A DNA stretch of 37,507 nucleotides from Marinilactibacillus piezotolerans (GCF_900114235.1 NZ_FOSJ01000023.1:1-37507); one strand, 5' to 3'. Positions 22,723 to 33,711 are shown, numbered from the stretch's first letter. Translations and numbers: made by a program. The notes: a model not told the origin generated them from the sequence alone.

Positions 22723-23190
22723 ATGTTACTGGATTATACTACTTATTTTCTTGCTGCATTTATAGCGACGATAGGCTTTGGGATTTTATATAATGTTCCT
22801 ACCCGTACAATTCTAGCATCTAGCTTAGCTGGTGCGACAGGTTGGGTTGTTTATCATTATTTATCCTTCCAGCTAGATTTAGACTATTTTGTTGGTGCTG
22901 GAGCTGCTGCTTTTTTAGTGGCGAACTGCAGTCAATGGTTTGCTCGTTACTACCGAATGCCGGTAATCGTATTTGCAATCCCTGGTATCATTCCTTTAGT
23001 GCCTGGAGGATCTGCTTATAATATGATGCGTTCTTTTATTGAAGGTAATTCTGATCTCGCCTTTATGTACGCAACGGAAACGTTCCTTGTTTCAGGTGCA
23101 ATTGCGTTAGGTCTTTCAGTCAACAGTGGACTGCTTCAGGCACTCTCTTCTAGAACATTAGGCAAAAGAGACAAACGATATCTCCCTTAA
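22723..23190 (+). CDS. ThrE-type exporter, second subunit (DUF3815, YjjB-like)
   Basis: 155 residues, about five membrane helices. GIIPLVPGGSAYNMMRSFIEGN is the characteristic segment of the second ThrE half. GGGAGG lies 7-8 bases before ATG 22723, 47 bases after the first subunit. In many bacteria the two halves are fused into one ThrE; here they are separate genes in tandem, as in YjjP/YjjB. Works with the preceding subunit at the membrane. Confidence 0.85.
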   Translation: MLLDYTTYFLAAFIATIGFGILYNVPTRTILASSLAGATGWVVYHYLSFQLDLDYFVGAGAAAFLVANCSQWFARYYRMPVIVFAIPGIIPLVPGGSAYNMMRSFIEGNSDLAFMYATETFLVSGAIALGLSVNSGLLQALSSRTLGKRDKRYLP

Positions 23191-23299
23191 TTTTGAATAA
23201 TATCTTGCTAATATCCAGTAGAATTTTTACACAAATCTTTTTTCTCATTTTTTTGCGACTCAAAAAATTCTATATTTTTATACTTTACCTTAATTACGT

Positions 23300-23346
23300 A
23301 AAAAGCTATCGAATGCTTCTCAATAAGAGCAGCAGCGATAGCTTTT
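23300..23346. terminator. Terminator shared by the exporter and purine operons
   Basis: AAAAGCTATCG (23301-23311) pairs with CGATAGCTTTT (23336-23346) and an inner GCTTCTC/GAGCAGC partly pairs. Both strands end in a T run, so it can stop the exporter (+) and the purine operon (-). The rest of the gap from 23191 to 23486 shows no gene. Confidence 0.75.
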
Positions 23347-23486
23347 TTATTTTAATCATTTATAGATCAATTACATTCCAGTATACGAGGCAAGATTTTG
23401 AAATTTCCATTCAAGCGAACTTCAAAGTACAAGTGAACCCAGTTAATAGAAACATCTGTGCTCCGATATTCAACCTATTACTTCCC

Positions 23487-24740
23487 TTATTTTGCTTTAT
23501 TTCCAATATCTTTGCGGTAAATAAATTGTTCATCATTTACCTTGCTTAATTCATTGTAAATTTTCCCTTGTGCCTGTTCAACTGTCTCTCCATAGGCTTC
23601 TAATAAGTAGACTCGTCCGCCATTGGAAATCAGTTGTGTTCCTTTACTTTTCACGCCTGCATAATAAATATTCATTTCAATTGAATCCAGGATCTCTAAT
23701 GGAACACCTTTTGAATAGGCTTCTGGATAACCTTTTGCTGCAACAACGACACCTAAATCCACACCGGTTTCTTTCCATTTCAAAAGTGGTTCTTCATCGT
23801 TTAAGATAGTGGTAATTACTTCTGCCAAATCGGACTCTAGTCTGTTTAAGACAACTTGAGTTTCTGGGTCTCCAAATCTCGCATTGAATTCGATTGTTTT
23901 CGGACCTGTTTCAGTTACCATTACTCCAGCATATAATACTCCTGTAAAAGGCGTCTGATTTTCAACCATTCCTTGTGCAGCAGGCTTAAGAATTTTCTCT
24001 ATGGATTCATCTACTATTTCCTTTGAAATATGGGAAACTGGAGAATACGCTCCCATACCCCCAGTATTCGGACCTTTATCTTGTTCTAGTAATCTTTTAT
24101 GATCTTGAGAGATCTGCATTGGATAAACTTTTTCTCCATTCACAAAAGCCATTAGAGAAAACTCTTCTCCCTTTAAGCATTCTTCGATTACAACTGTTGA
24201 AGCAGACTTTCCATACTTATTTTCTTGCATCATTTCTGTCAAAGCCGTTTGCGCTTCCGCCGCCGTCTCCGCTACTACTACACCTTTCCCAGCAGCTAAT
24301 CCATCTGCTTTAATAACGATTGGGGCTCCTTGTTCATCAATGTATCGCTTCGCTTTTTCATATTGATTAAACGATTTATATTTGGCTGTGGGGATTTGCT
24401 TTTTGATCATTAATTCTTTTGCAAATTCTTTAGAAGCTTCAATTTTTGCGGCTCTTTTTGAAGGTCCGAATACTTTTAGTCCTGCATCTTTAAAGTCATC
24501 TGCTAATCCGTTAAGCAAGGGCACTTCTGGGCCGATAATCGTCCACTCGATATTGTTATCTTTCGCAAATTTTATCAATTGCGTATGCTCTAATTGGTCA
24601 ATATCTATAACTTCTATACCATCTTTTTTCATTCCCGCATTACCGGGAGCACAAAATACAGTTTTTACTTTCGCACTTTGTTTTAACTTTTTAGCTAATG
24701 CATGTTCACGTCCTCCACTACCGATAACAAATAGATTCAT
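23487..24740 (-). CDS. purD: Phosphoribosylamine-glycine ligase
   Basis: Second step of IMP synthesis: joins phosphoribosylamine and glycine using ATP. 417 residues, normal. N-terminal VIGSGGREHAL, ATP-grasp core PIVIKADGLAAGKGVVVA, and late NARFGDPETQ (metal/ATP site). A frame start six codons earlier exists, but GAGGAAC is 6-7 bases before ATG 24740. It is the last gene of the operon, separated from purH by a strong intergenic terminator. Confidence 0.95.
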   Translation of the reverse strand: MNLFVIGSGGREHALAKKLKQSAKVKTVFCAPGNAGMKKDGIEVIDIDQLEHTQLIKFAKDNNIEWTIIGPEVPLLNGLADDFKDAGLKVFGPSKRAAKIEASKEFAKELMIKKQIPTAKYKSFNQYEKAKRYIDEQGAPIVIKADGLAAGKGVVVAETAAEAQTALTEMMQENKYGKSASTVVIEECLKGEEFSLMAFVNGEKVYPMQISQDHKRLLEQDKGPNTGGMGAYSPVSHISKEIVDESIEKILKPAAQGMVENQTPFTGVLYAGVMVTETGPKTIEFNARFGDPETQVVLNRLESDLAEVITTILNDEEPLLKWKETGVDLGVVVAAKGYPEAYSKGVPLEILDSIEMNIYYAGVKSKGTQLISNGGRVYLLEAYGETVEQAQGKIYNELSKVNDEQFIYRKDIGNKAK

Positions 24741-24765
24741 AACAGTTCCTCTTTTCACAGGTTAT

Positions 24766-24798
24766 GTAAAAAACGAAAGAGATCCTACTCTCTTTCGT
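24766..24798 (-). terminator. Internal terminator between purH and purD
   Basis: On the minus strand ACGAAAGAGA (24789-24798) pairs perfectly with TCTCTTTCGT (24773-24782) around a six-base loop, followed by six T. It begins 7 bases after the purH stop and ends only 27 bases before the purD ATG, so no separate promoter can fit between. purD expression must depend on read-through or on a promoter inside purH. Confidence 0.85.
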
Positions 24799-24805
24799 TC
24801 GTTCT

Positions 24806-26341
24806 TTAATGTCTGAAATGACGAGTAGCAGTAAAGACCATGGCAATACCATACTCATTTACCTTATCAATAGAAGCTTGATCTTTAATACTTCCACCGG
24901 GCTGAATGATTGCTTTTATGCCATGTTTTGCTGCATATTCTACACTATCATCCATTGGGAAAAAGGCATCACTTGCCAGCACTGCACCTTCAGCCTGGCC
25001 TTCAGCTTGCTCGATTGCAATTTTAACTGCTCCAATTCGGTTCATCTGTCCAGCACCAATTCCTAGTGTCTGGGTTGTATTACCGACAACAATGGCATTA
25101 CTTTTAACATGTTTTACAACTTTCCAATTTAACGCTAATGCTTTTATTTGTTCGTCTGTTGGCTTTGTTTCCGTAACGACTTTCCATTCAGGCTTGTCCG
25201 ATTCAGCTATCCAATCCTGATCCTGAATCAGTAAACCACCTAGAACAGAGACCATTTCTTTACCCGCTTCAGCAGCTTTAGAAAAATCCAGTTCCAGTAG
25301 TCGGATATTTTTCTTGGAGCTCAGTAAATCGAATGCCTCTTTTGAAAAAGAAGGAGCAATAACGATTTCCAAAAAGATTTTATGCAATTTCTCCGCTACG
25401 GCAAGAGAGACTTCACGGTTTAAAACAACGATACCCCCAAAGATAGAGATACTGTCTGCTTCATATGCACGGTTAAAAGCTTCTTCAATTGTTTCGCCAA
25501 TTCCGATTCCACATGGATTCATGTGTTTCACCGCGACTGCAACCGGTTCGTCAAATTCACGTGCCATACGAATCGCTGCATCTGCATCTTTAATATTGTT
25601 GTATGACAGTTCCTTCCCATGTAACTGTGTTGCTTTTGCGATAGAAAACCCACTCGCCATAGGATCTTCGTAAAATACTGCCGACTGGTGGCTGTTTTCT
25701 CCATAGCGCAGGGATTGCTTTTTATTGTAAGTAACGGTTACCGACTCTGCGTCTTCTTCTCCCGACAGTTCAGTTAAGTAATCTGCGATCAGCGCGTCAT
25801 AACTTGCTGTATGACGAAATACTTTAGCAGCTAACGCTTTTCTGGTTTCTAAGCTTGTTTTGCCATTTATCTGTAGTTCTTCTATTACCTTTGTATAATC
25901 TGCTGCATCAACAACCACTGTAACCGATGCAAAATTCTTTGCAGCACTGCGCAGCATACTTGGGCCACCAATGTCGATTTGTTCAATCGCTTCTTCTGGT
26001 GTTACATCCGTTTTTGAAATCGTCTCTTTGAATGGATAAAGGTTTACGCAGACAAAGTCGATTGGTTGGATGTTGTGCTCTTTCATTGCATCTAAGTGAC
26101 TATCTAAATCTCTACGACCAAGTAGTCCTCCATGAATCAGGGGATGCAAAGTTTTGACCCGTCCATCCATCATCTCTGGAAATCCAGTTACTTCATCAAT
26201 AGAAACAGTGGGTACGCCGGCTTCATCCAGCACTTTTTTTGTTCCCCCTGTTGAAACAATTTCAACTTGCTGCTTGACTAAAGCTTGTGCGAACTCCACA
26301 ATATTTGTTTTGTCTGAGACACTGATCAATGCTCGTTTCAT
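24806..26341 (-). CDS. purH: Bifunctional AICAR transformylase / IMP cyclohydrolase
   Basis: Last two steps to IMP. 511 residues, normal. N-terminal cyclohydrolase domain ([25 protein letters not shown]) and C-terminal formyltransferase domain with [11 protein letters not shown], the AICAR-binding KHMNPCG motif and [15 protein letters not shown] 26341 overlaps the purN stop by four bases (ATGA). RBS lies in the end of purN. Cytosolic; uses 10-formyl-tetrahydrofolate. Confidence 0.97.
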   Translation of the reverse strand: MKRALISVSDKTNIVEFAQALVKQQVEIVSTGGTKKVLDEAGVPTVSIDEVTGFPEMMDGRVKTLHPLIHGGLLGRRDLDSHLDAMKEHNIQPIDFVCVNLYPFKETISKTDVTPEEAIEQIDIGGPSMLRSAAKNFASVTVVVDAADYTKVIEELQINGKTSLETRKALAAKVFRHTASYDALIADYLTELSGEEDAESVTVTYNKKQSLRYGENSHQSAVFYEDPMASGFSIAKATQLHGKELSYNNIKDADAAIRMAREFDEPVAVAVKHMNPCGIGIGETIEEAFNRAYEADSISIFGGIVVLNREVSLAVAEKLHKIFLEIVIAPSFSKEAFDLLSSKKNIRLLELDFSKAAEAGKEMVSVLGGLLIQDQDWIAESDKPEWKVVTETKPTDEQIKALALNWKVVKHVKSNAIVVGNTTQTLGIGAGQMNRIGAVKIAIEQAEGQAEGAVLASDAFFPMDDSVEYAAKHGIKAIIQPGGSIKDQASIDKVNEYGIAMVFTATRHFRH

Positions 26342-26958
26342 TTATCTATCTGCTCCTTTTGTAGCTTTTCAATATACTGTTGAATGACTGCTGGATACAA
26401 TTTATGTTCTACTCTGTGTATCCTTTCTTCAAGAGAATTGAGTATTTCTTCGGGTTCAATTCTGATTCTTTCTTGTGCCAATATTGGTCCTGTATCAATC
26501 CCCTGATCTACTAAATGAACCGTTACACCAGTTTCTATTTCTCCATCATTATAAGCATCCTTGATTCCTTGTTTTCCAGGATAAGCAGGCAGCAAAGAAG
26601 GATGGATATTCAAAATCTTCTCAGGATAAGCTTCAAGTAATGTATCTCCTACAATGCGCATGTATCCTGCCAAAACAATCAGATCGATCGAATGTGCTCG
26701 TAATTGCTCTAATATTTTTAATTCAAATTCCTTTTTTGATATAAAAGACTTAGGCAAAATAACTGCGGTAGGAACCTTTAATTTTTCTGCTCGTTTTAAA
26801 GCATAAGCCTCAGCATTATCACAAACCAGCAATTCAAGATTCCCCTTGATTTTCCCCTGTTTGACTGCTTGGGCAACAGCTTCAAAATTTGTTCCGCTTC
26901 CCGAAGCAAAAATGGCGATTTTAATATTTTTTTCTTTATTCAAACACAATCGCCTCAT
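26338..26958 (-). CDS. purN: Phosphoribosylglycinamide formyltransferase
   Basis: Third step: formylates GAR using 10-formyl-THF. 206 residues. [14 protein letters not shown], the catalytic Asn-His-Asp set in [14 protein letters not shown] and [16 protein letters not shown]. Starts: ATG 26988 has no ribosome site; ATG 26958 follows AGGAG by 7 bases inside purM. A later TTG (26943) after GAGGCG is also possible. It overlaps purM by 23 bases. Confidence 0.93.
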   Translation of the reverse strand: MRRLCLNKEKNIKIAIFASGSGTNFEAVAQAVKQGKIKGNLELLVCDNAEAYALKRAEKLKVPTAVILPKSFISKKEFELKILEQLRAHSIDLIVLAGYMRIVGDTLLEAYPEKILNIHPSLLPAYPGKQGIKDAYNDGEIETGVTVHLVDQGIDTGPILAQERIRIEPEEILNSLEERIHRVEHKLYPAVIQQYIEKLQKEQIDK

Positions 26959-27979
26959 TTGTATCTCCTGAAGATTCAACAACTTCACCTATTATAACAG
27001 CTTTTTCTCCAGTATGTTTCAGCTCTTTCAGAACTTTCTCAACCTTACCTTCAGAAACGGCCAGTACCATACCGATTCCCATATTGAAAATCTCATACAT
27101 CTCTTCAGTCTTTAACTGCCCTTCTTTTTCAAGCAATTTAAAAATACCCGGTATTTCCCATGTTCCTTTTTCTATCTTAGCTGCCAACCCTTCCGGCAGC
27201 ATTCTAGGAAGATTTTCCACAAATCCTCCTCCAGTGATGTGAGAAATCCCTTGTATCAATTGTTCTTTTATTAAAGGCAAAACGGCTGAAACATAAATTC
27301 TTGTCGGTTCCAGCAACTCTTCCCCAAGCGTTTTGCCGTTTAATTCTTCAAACATCGTTTCCAATGTATATCCGTTCTTATCAAAAAACACTTTTCTTAC
27401 TAGTGAATATCCATTTGAATGAATACCGCTTGATGGCAGTCCGATCAATTTGTCTCCAGCTTTTACTTTATCTGCTGTGAGTAATCCGGATTTTTCAGCT
27501 ACCCCTACACAAAAACCTGCAAGGTCATACGCAGTTTCTTCATACATATCTGGCATCTCAGCTGTTTCTCCCCCGATTAACGCTGCGCCGGCTTGTACAC
27601 ACCCATCAGAAATTCCGGCAACGATCTGTTCCATTCGTTCTGGAACAGTTTTTCCTGTTGCAATATAATCTAGAAAATAAAGAGGTTCAGCTCCCTGAGC
27701 CAGAATGTCATTCACACACATTGCGACACAGTCGATTCCAATCGTATTGTGCTTGTCCTGCTGGATCGCCAGCAGCAGTTTAGTTCCTACGCCATCTGTT
27801 CCCGAAACGAGCACAGGTTCTTTAACCTCAATCTTAGATAAGTCAAAGGCCCCACCGAAACCACCTAAAGCACCCATAACACCTAATCGTTCTGTTCGTT
27901 TTGCATGTTTCTTGATGCGTTCAACCGTTTCGTACCCTGCTTCAACATCTACCCCAGCGTTGGCATAAGCATTTCCCAT
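26936..27979 (-). CDS. purM: Phosphoribosylformylglycinamidine cyclo-ligase
   Basis: AIR synthetase, fifth step. 347 residues, normal. The N-terminal lysine/aspartate nucleotide loop is [14 protein letters not shown], followed by [15 protein letters not shown], and [11 protein letters not shown] and SHITGGGF are family hallmarks. ATG 27979 follows AGGAGATC by about 8 bases. It lies 50 bases after purF. Confidence 0.96.
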   Translation of the reverse strand: MGNAYANAGVDVEAGYETVERIKKHAKRTERLGVMGALGGFGGAFDLSKIEVKEPVLVSGTDGVGTKLLLAIQQDKHNTIGIDCVAMCVNDILAQGAEPLYFLDYIATGKTVPERMEQIVAGISDGCVQAGAALIGGETAEMPDMYEETAYDLAGFCVGVAEKSGLLTADKVKAGDKLIGLPSSGIHSNGYSLVRKVFFDKNGYTLETMFEELNGKTLGEELLEPTRIYVSAVLPLIKEQLIQGISHITGGGFVENLPRMLPEGLAAKIEKGTWEIPGIFKLLEKEGQLKTEEMYEIFNMGIGMVLAVSEGKVEKVLKELKHTGEKAVIIGEVVESSGDTNEAIVFE

Positions 27980-28029
27980 TGTGCTAGATCTCCTATCTTC
28001 TTTTTGTGATTTAATTGATTCTAAAATTT

Positions 28030-29481
28030 TTATGTTGTCAGTGGAGCACGTTCATTGATTTTTTCTAGTGTATTCCTGTAATCTTTTTCGTAATCATATA
28101 ATGGCGTTGGATAATCACCAGTAAAGTAAGCCATACATAAGCCATTGTAAGGTGCGTCAAATTGTAGTCCAATAGATTCTACTGTTCCATCTACGCTTAA
28201 AAAGGATAAGCTGTCTGCTCCAATGGTTTCCCGGATTTCTTCCACTGTCTGCTCCGCTGCAATTAATTCTTTCTGATTTTGGATATCGATTCCATAAAAA
28301 CATGGATATTTTAGTGGCGGTGAAGAGATTCGAACATGAACTTCTGCTGCACCGGCATCTTTCAAGAGCTGTACGATCCGTTTACTTGTAGTACCACGAA
28401 CGATCGAATCATCAACCATGATCACTTTCTTCCCTGCTACGACCCCGCTGACAGCTGATAATTTCATTCGTACACCTTGTTCCCGCAATTCTTGCGTCGG
28501 TTGAATGAACGTTCTAGCAACGTACTGATTTTTCACTAATCCCATTTCATAAGGAATCCCACTTTCTTCTGCATATCCACTTGCCGCAGATAACGAAGAA
28601 TTCGGCACACCTATCACCATGTCTGCTTCGATCGGCGCTTCCTGTGCGAGTCTTCTACCCATATTTTTTCTGGCCGTATGCACATTTACTCCTGCAATAT
28701 TAGAGTCGGGTCTAGCAAAGTAGATGTATTCCATAGAACAGATTTGAAGCATTGTATCTTCTGTATATTTCTCGATCTGGTAACCATCATCATTTACGAT
28801 GACGATTTCTCCAGGTTGAACAGAACGAACAAACGTCGCTCCAACTACATCTAATGCACATGTCTCACTTGCCAAAACATAAGCACCATTCTCCAACTGC
28901 CCGATCGACAGCGGTCTGAAACCATTCGGATCAAGTGCTCCAATCATGGCATCTGGAGTCAGAATCAAGTAGGCAAATGCGCCTTTAATGGCGTTCAAGC
29001 TTTCTTTGATTCTTTCCATCAGCGTGCTTTGTTTACTTCTGCGAATCAGATGCATCAAGATCTCTGTATCAGAATTAGAATGGAAAATTGCACCTTCTTT
29101 TTCTAGACCTTTTCTCAAAGTCGTCGCATTGATTAGATTCCCATTATGCGCGAGCGCCAATTCTTCATCATGAAACTTGAACAAGAAAGGCTGAATATTT
29201 AAAATACTGTTGCTTCCTGCTGTACTGTACCGAACATGACCAATTGCTGCGTCTCCTGTCAATCGTTCGATTTCTCTTTCATCCTTGAACACTTCTGAAA
29301 GCAAACCTAAATCTCGGTGTCCTTTTAAACGACCATGATTATTGGCAACAATCCCCGCTCCTTCTTGACCGCGGTGCTGCAGGCTATGCAATCCAAAGTA
29401 ATTCAGTCTTGCTGCCTCTGAGTGTCCCCAGACACCAAAGATACCGCACTCTTCATTTAAGCTTTTGATTTCAGCAACCAA
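28030..29481 (-). CDS. purF: Amidophosphoribosyltransferase
   Basis: First committed step: makes phosphoribosylamine from PRPP and glutamine. The start is TTG 29481, following GGGAGGAGG by about 8 bases. That gives an 11-residue propeptide ([11 protein letters not shown]) before CGIFG, whose Cys becomes the N-terminal nucleophile after cleavage, as in B. subtilis PurF. An ATG six codons upstream would place the ribosome site inside the coding region. PRPP motif [12 protein letters not shown] is present, and the cysteines [14 protein letters not shown] and NGLCMAYF fit the Fe-S type. It overlaps purL by 25 bases. Confidence 0.96.
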   Translation of the reverse strand: MVAEIKSLNEECGIFGVWGHSEAARLNYFGLHSLQHRGQEGAGIVANNHGRLKGHRDLGLLSEVFKDEREIERLTGDAAIGHVRYSTAGSNSILNIQPFLFKFHDEELALAHNGNLINATTLRKGLEKEGAIFHSNSDTEILMHLIRRSKQSTLMERIKESLNAIKGAFAYLILTPDAMIGALDPNGFRPLSIGQLENGAYVLASETCALDVVGATFVRSVQPGEIVIVNDDGYQIEKYTEDTMLQICSMEYIYFARPDSNIAGVNVHTARKNMGRRLAQEAPIEADMVIGVPNSSLSAASGYAEESGIPYEMGLVKNQYVARTFIQPTQELREQGVRMKLSAVSGVVAGKKVIMVDDSIVRGTTSKRIVQLLKDAGAAEVHVRISSPPLKYPCFYGIDIQNQKELIAAEQTVEEIRETIGADSLSFLSVDGTVESIGLQFDAPYNGLCMAYFTGDYPTPLYDYEKDYRNTLEKINERAPLTT

Positions 29482-31688
29482 GGAATCGCCTCCTCCCATA
29501 CCTTTTTTAGTTCATTGGTTTCTAATTCGGTTTTTTCATCTTGTGTTTTTATGACGACTGTTTTTGAATCTGTCACTTTACCGATCTCAGTAACATCTTG
29601 ATCAAATAATGCTTTTACTGCCGTTGCATTTTCGGGTTTCACTGACAGTACGAATCTGGATGGTGATTCAGAGAATAACCACTCTTTTGGCATATCAACC
29701 GTCACGTCCATACCGAATCCTTTTTTAAAGGCTGATTCTGCTAAAGCTACTGCTAGTCCACCTTCAGAAAGGTCATGAGCACTTTGAATCCATCCTCGTC
29801 TGATCGCTTCCAATACTTTATCTTGAATGTCCTTTTCTTTTTCAATATCAAAGTCGAAAAGTTCACCTTCTATACGACCAAGCTGCATTTTCTGAATTTC
29901 CGTTCCGTTAAAGTCAGGTTTTGTTTCGCCAACTACAAAAATCTTATCCCCAATTTGTTTAAAGTCAGAAGTGGTTACATGAGCGAGTTCTTTGACTAAC
30001 CCGACCATCCCGATCATTGGTGTAGGATAAATGGCTTCACCGTTCGTCTCATTGTATAAAGAAACATTTCCCGAAATCACTGGGGTTCCAAGTGTTTCAC
30101 AAGCTTTTGAAATGCCATCAGCAGACGTCCAAAGTTCCCAGAATACTTCTGGTTTATCCGGATTTCCGTAATTCAAACAGTCTGTGATCGCTAAAGGTTC
30201 GCCGCCGCTCGCTACGATGTTTCTCGCTGCTTCAGCAACCGCCAGTTGTCCGCCTCTTTCAGGATTCAGGTAAAGATATCTGGCATTGCAGTCTGTTGTC
30301 ATTGCCAGCCCTTTTTGCGTACCACGAATCCGCAGAACGGCTGCATCGCTGCCCGGTCCTACAACTGTGTTGGTTCTGACCATTGAGTCATATGTTTCAA
30401 ATATTGATTTTTTAGAGGCAATCGTCGGCTGCTGCAATAACTGTTTCAGTGTTTCTCCAGCATCTTCTATCGCCGGTTCAAATGTCTTCATTTCTTTGAA
30501 TCGTTTGATGCGTTCCGGTTCTGTATAAGGCTTATGATAAACCGGTGCTTCTTCTGCTAAAGCATCTACTGGCAGATCCGCTACCGGCTCGCCTTTATGG
30601 AACAAGCGGTATTGACCGTCATCTGTTACCTGTCCGATATTCACTGCGTCCAATTCATATTTGGAAAACAGTTCTTTAACGCGGTCTTCCGAACCTTTTT
30701 TCACACAAATCAGCATGCGTTCCTGAGACTCTGACAGCATCATTTCATAAGGAGTCATATTGGTTTCACGCTGCGGGACATCATCTAGATTCAGTACCAT
30801 GCCGCTTCCCGCTTTTGAAGCCATTTCTGAACTGGATGAAACAAGACCGGCAGCCCCCATGTCCTGGATTCCGATCAATATATCCTGATAGTTCTGGATC
30901 AGTTCCAGACAAGCTTCCATCAGCAGTTTTTCCATGAATGGATCGCCTACTTGAACCGCTGAACGTTCAGATTCTTCTTCATCACTGAATTCTTCGGAGG
31001 CAAATGTGGCTCCATGAATACCATCTCTACCTGTTTTAGCGCCTACATACATAATCGAATTGCCGACACCTTTTGCCTGGCCTTTTTGAATATCTTTATG
31101 GTCGATCAAGCCGACACACATCGCATTGACTAGTGGATTTCCTTTGTACACTGGGTCAAATCCAATTTCGCCGCCGACAGTCGGAATTCCGATACAGTTT
31201 CCGTATCCACCAATTCCAGCTACGACTTCTTCCAGCAAGTATTTTGTCCGTTCATTGTCTAATTCGCCAAAACGAAGGGAATCCAGTAATGCGATCGGAC
31301 GAGCACCCATACTGAAAATATCGCGGATGATGCCACCCACCCCTGTAGCTGCTCCTTCATAAGGTTCAACGGCAGAAGGATGATTATGACTTTCTGCTTT
31401 GAAGACGACTGCCTGTCCATCACCGATATCAACGATTCCGGCACCTTCGCCAGGACCTTGTAAAACTTGAGGACCACTGGTTGGAAACTTACGTAAAACT
31501 GGCTTAGAATTTTTGTAAGAACAATGCTCACTCCACATAACTGAAAACAGTCCTGTTTCCGTATAATTCGGTAAGCGTCCCAGAATATCTTCTGATATCA
31601 TGCGGTATTCTTCATCAGTTAAGCCCCACTCTGCATAGATACGCTGTTCTTTGACGGCTTCTGCTGTTGGTTCCTGGATTGTTTTCAT
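29457..31688 (-). CDS. purL: FGAM synthase large subunit
   Basis: Fourth step, with PurQ and PurS. 743 residues, the small PurL type that needs PurS. N-terminal [30 protein letters not shown] with substrate histidine, and the two ATP/metal motifs of the AIR-synthase repeats ([26 protein letters not shown]). ATG 31688 overlaps purQ by four bases. Confidence 0.97.
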   Translation of the reverse strand: MKTIQEPTAEAVKEQRIYAEWGLTDEEYRMISEDILGRLPNYTETGLFSVMWSEHCSYKNSKPVLRKFPTSGPQVLQGPGEGAGIVDIGDGQAVVFKAESHNHPSAVEPYEGAATGVGGIIRDIFSMGARPIALLDSLRFGELDNERTKYLLEEVVAGIGGYGNCIGIPTVGGEIGFDPVYKGNPLVNAMCVGLIDHKDIQKGQAKGVGNSIMYVGAKTGRDGIHGATFASEEFSDEEESERSAVQVGDPFMEKLLMEACLELIQNYQDILIGIQDMGAAGLVSSSSEMASKAGSGMVLNLDDVPQRETNMTPYEMMLSESQERMLICVKKGSEDRVKELFSKYELDAVNIGQVTDDGQYRLFHKGEPVADLPVDALAEEAPVYHKPYTEPERIKRFKEMKTFEPAIEDAGETLKQLLQQPTIASKKSIFETYDSMVRTNTVVGPGSDAAVLRIRGTQKGLAMTTDCNARYLYLNPERGGQLAVAEAARNIVASGGEPLAITDCLNYGNPDKPEVFWELWTSADGISKACETLGTPVISGNVSLYNETNGEAIYPTPMIGMVGLVKELAHVTTSDFKQIGDKIFVVGETKPDFNGTEIQKMQLGRIEGELFDFDIEKEKDIQDKVLEAIRRGWIQSAHDLSEGGLAVALAESAFKKGFGMDVTVDMPKEWLFSESPSRFVLSVKPENATAVKALFDQDVTEIGKVTDSKTVVIKTQDEKTELETNELKKVWEEAIPWLLKSKA

Positions 31689-32368
31689 ACGTTAGCGGTC
31701 TCCTTTACAAAGTTCTTGATCATGGACTGAAAGAACCTTAAGCCATCACTTGAGCCAAGTAATTCTTCTGTTGCTCGTTCAGGATGCGGCATCATGCCAA
31801 GTACATTTCCTTGTTTGTTGATAACTCCTGCGATATCCGCTACTGAACCATTCGGATTTTCTGACGCATAGGTGAAGACGATCTGGTTGTTATTTTTCAG
31901 TTCTTCCAAAGTTTCAGGATCACAGTAATAACTACCTTCTCCATGAGCAACTGGAATAGTCAATTGTTCACCTTGTTCATACAGTGAAGTAAAGTTTGTC
32001 TGGTTGTTTTCCACTTTCAACTGAACAGATTTACAGATAAAGTGTAAGTGTTTGTTTCTCTGTAACGCACCTGGAAGAAGACCGGCTTCAACTAAAATCT
32101 GAAATCCGTTACACGTACCAAAAACCGGTTTGCCCTCTTCAGCGAACCGTCTAACTTCGTTCATGACATTTGAAAAACGAGAGATTGCGCCACTTCTCAG
32201 ATAGTCTCCGTACGAGAATCCTCCAGGTAAAAGTACCCCATCAAATCCTTCTAAACTGGTTTCCGTATGTGAGACATATTCAGCTTCTTCACCTACGCCG
32301 TCTCTGATTGCATGAAGCAGATCGACGTCACAATTTGAACCCGGGAATTGAATCACTGCAAAACGCAT
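31685..32368 (-). CDS. purQ: FGAM synthase glutaminase subunit
   Basis: Releases ammonia from glutamine for PurL. 227 residues. Class I amidotransferase triad visible: nucleophile Cys in FGTCNGFQ, then MMPHPERA with His and Glu; [13 protein letters not shown] is family-specific. It starts two bases after purS, with a ribosome site in the purS end (AAGGAGACGG). Confidence 0.97.
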   Translation of the reverse strand: MRFAVIQFPGSNCDVDLLHAIRDGVGEEAEYVSHTETSLEGFDGVLLPGGFSYGDYLRSGAISRFSNVMNEVRRFAEEGKPVFGTCNGFQILVEAGLLPGALQRNKHLHFICKSVQLKVENNQTNFTSLYEQGEQLTIPVAHGEGSYYCDPETLEELKNNNQIVFTYASENPNGSVADIAGVINKQGNVLGMMPHPERATEELLGSSDGLRFFQSMIKNFVKETANV

Positions 32369-32370
32369 GC

Positions 32371-32631
32371 TTAGACCGTCTCCTTTACTGCTTCGATTTC
32401 ATATCGATAACTTTCCATTACTACATTCGCGAGCAATTTATCACAAATGGTTTCAATCGTTTCTTCAACCGTTCTATCTGCTTGTTTGGCTACTTTGATT
32501 TCAAAATATTTTCCCATTCTGATATCTTCAATCTCATCAAACCCCATACGATGAACAGCACCGCGTACTGCTTCTCCTTGAGGATCTAGAATGGATTCTT
32601 TATAGGTTACATATACTTTTACGTTATACAT
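32371..32631 (-). CDS. purS: FGAM synthase subunit PurS
   Basis: 86 residues, normal size for Pur[20 protein letters not shown] then the [15 protein letters not shown] region are typical. It bridges PurL and PurQ and channels ammonia. ATG 32631, with AAAGGAGAGC upstream, lies 14 bases after purC. Confidence 0.95.
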   Translation of the reverse strand: MYNVKVYVTYKESILDPQGEAVRGAVHRMGFDEIEDIRMGKYFEIKVAKQADRTVEETIETICDKLLANVVMESYRYEIEAVKETV

Positions 32632-32645
32632 GATCAGCTCTCCTT

Positions 32646-33356
32646 TTAAAGTTGGTTTAAACGATTCAAAACTTCCTGATAAAGCGGAATAATGTCTCCC
32701 AGATCTTTTCTGAACACGTCTTTATCCAGACGGTCATTTGTATCCAAGTCCCATAAACGACAAGTGTCTGGTGAAATTTCATCTGCCAGTACGATTGATC
32801 CATCATTTGTTTTTCCAAATTCCAGTTTGAAATCAACTAGTCGAATGTTCATTTTTTCAAATAATTCAATCAGCACTTGATTGATTTCCATTGCCTTTTT
32901 TTTGATTTCCAAAACTTCATTATCCGTAGCAAGCTTTAATACGCGGACATGATCATCATTTAAAATAGGATCGTTCAATGCATCTTCTTTTAAATAAAAT
33001 TCTAATACAGGGAATGAGAGCTGCTTTCCTTCTTCTACGCCTAAACGTTTGGAAAAACTGCCTGCAGCTACATTACGGATGACAACTTCCAGAGAAAACA
33101 TCTCGACTTTTTGAATGAGCTGCTCTGTTTCCGAGAGTTGTTTAATGAAATGACTATTAATGCCTTTTTCTTTTAATTTTTCAAATAGTACACTGGTAAT
33201 CTGATTATTCAATTTTCCTTTACCGGTAATGGTTTCTTTCTTGGCACCATTACCGGCTGTTGCTTGATTTTTATAGTTGACCCAAAGAATATCCGGGTCA
33301 TCTGTTTCATACAGTTCTTTCGCTTTTCCTTCGTAAAGCAGCTCTTTCTTATCCAA
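32646..33356 (-). CDS. purC: SAICAR synthetase
   Basis: Joins CAIR and aspartate with ATP. 236 residues. LLYEGKAKELYET, VVIRNVAAGSF, LADEISPDTCRLWD are hallmarks. A longer frame back to 33467 would run through the -10 box and promoter and is wrong; TTG 33356 follows GAGGAGAA by about 6 bases and yields the family length. First gene of the operon here; purE, purK and purB are not in this window. Confidence 0.96.
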   Translation of the reverse strand: MDKKELLYEGKAKELYETDDPDILWVNYKNQATAGNGAKKETITGKGKLNNQITSVLFEKLKEKGINSHFIKQLSETEQLIQKVEMFSLEVVIRNVAAGSFSKRLGVEEGKQLSFPVLEFYLKEDALNDPILNDDHVRVLKLATDNEVLEIKKKAMEINQVLIELFEKMNIRLVDFKLEFGKTNDGSIVLADEISPDTCRLWDLDTNDRLDKDVFRKDLGDIIPLYQEVLNRLNQL

Positions 33357-33387
33357 ATAAAGTTCTCCTCTCAAGAATAAACAAGTA

Positions 33388-33400
33388 AAACACGAACTAT
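33388..33400 (+). promoter_or_regulatory. PurBox-like site (downstream of the promoter)
   Basis: AAACACGAACTAT matches the core CGAAC(W)WT of the PurR box with two mismatches to AWWWCCGAACWWT. The same 9-mer, ACGAACTAT, recurs in the distal site. Confidence 0.4.
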
Positions 33401-33438
33401 TTTTATAAACATATTTATTAACGTATTTATTTAACTTC

Positions 33439-33467
33439 ATACTAAATATACTCATTATCATAGTCAA
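33439..33467 (-). promoter_or_regulatory. Promoter of the purine operon
   Basis: Minus strand TTGACT (33462-33467), 17 bases, TAGTAT (33439-33444). Start of transcription near 33432, giving a leader of about 75 bases before TTG 33356. Confidence 0.75.
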
Positions 33468-33502
33468 CCTACTAGTGTGTATTTACTGTTTTTATTTACT
33501 CT

Positions 33503-33515
33503 ATTGTTCGTATTT
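33503..33515 (-). promoter_or_regulatory. PurBox-like site about 77 bases upstream of the purine transcription start
   Basis: On the minus strand AAATACGAACAAT, one mismatch from AWWWCCGAACWWT. Its centre is about -77 from the predicted start, the position used by the PurR activator in Lactococcus. Confidence 0.6.
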
Positions 33516-33564
33516 AAATAAAATTAAAAAGTTTTAAAAATTAAACGATGGTTAATAATGACCA

Positions 33565-33577
33565 AAAAACGAACTAT
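33565..33577 (+). promoter_or_regulatory. PurBox-like site, distal
   Basis: AAAAACGAACTAT, one mismatch from AWWWCCGAACWWT, on the opposite strand to the -77 site and about 62 bases from it. It could serve the purine operon or the divergent FrnE-like gene. Confidence 0.5.
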
Positions 33578-33645
33578 TTCATTTTCTTTAAAGTATCTTT
33601 CTCTTTAAATCAATCAATAATCATTTTACTTATTGTAAAATTTAA

Positions 33646-33674
33646 TTGTTTTTATGGCGTACTCTTGTTATAGT
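33646..33674 (+). promoter_or_regulatory. Promoter of the FrnE-like gene
   Basis: TTGTTT (33646-33651), 17 bases, TATAGT (33669-33674). Confidence 0.65.
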
Positions 33675-33711
33675 GAAATCAACTTACTTTTAGGAAGAGA
33701 AGTGACATTAA

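Noticed and set aside
23193-23549. 118-codon + frame after the exporter genes
   Set aside because: It runs through the exporter terminator and into the purD end; no ribosome site and low-complexity composition.
24382-24816. 144-codon + frame opposite purD
   Set aside because: Shadow of purD on the other strand; no ribosome site, and it crosses the internal terminator.
33357-33467. N-terminal extension of purC
   Set aside because: The extra 37 codons contain the -10 box and lack homology to PurC; TTG 33356 has the ribosome site.
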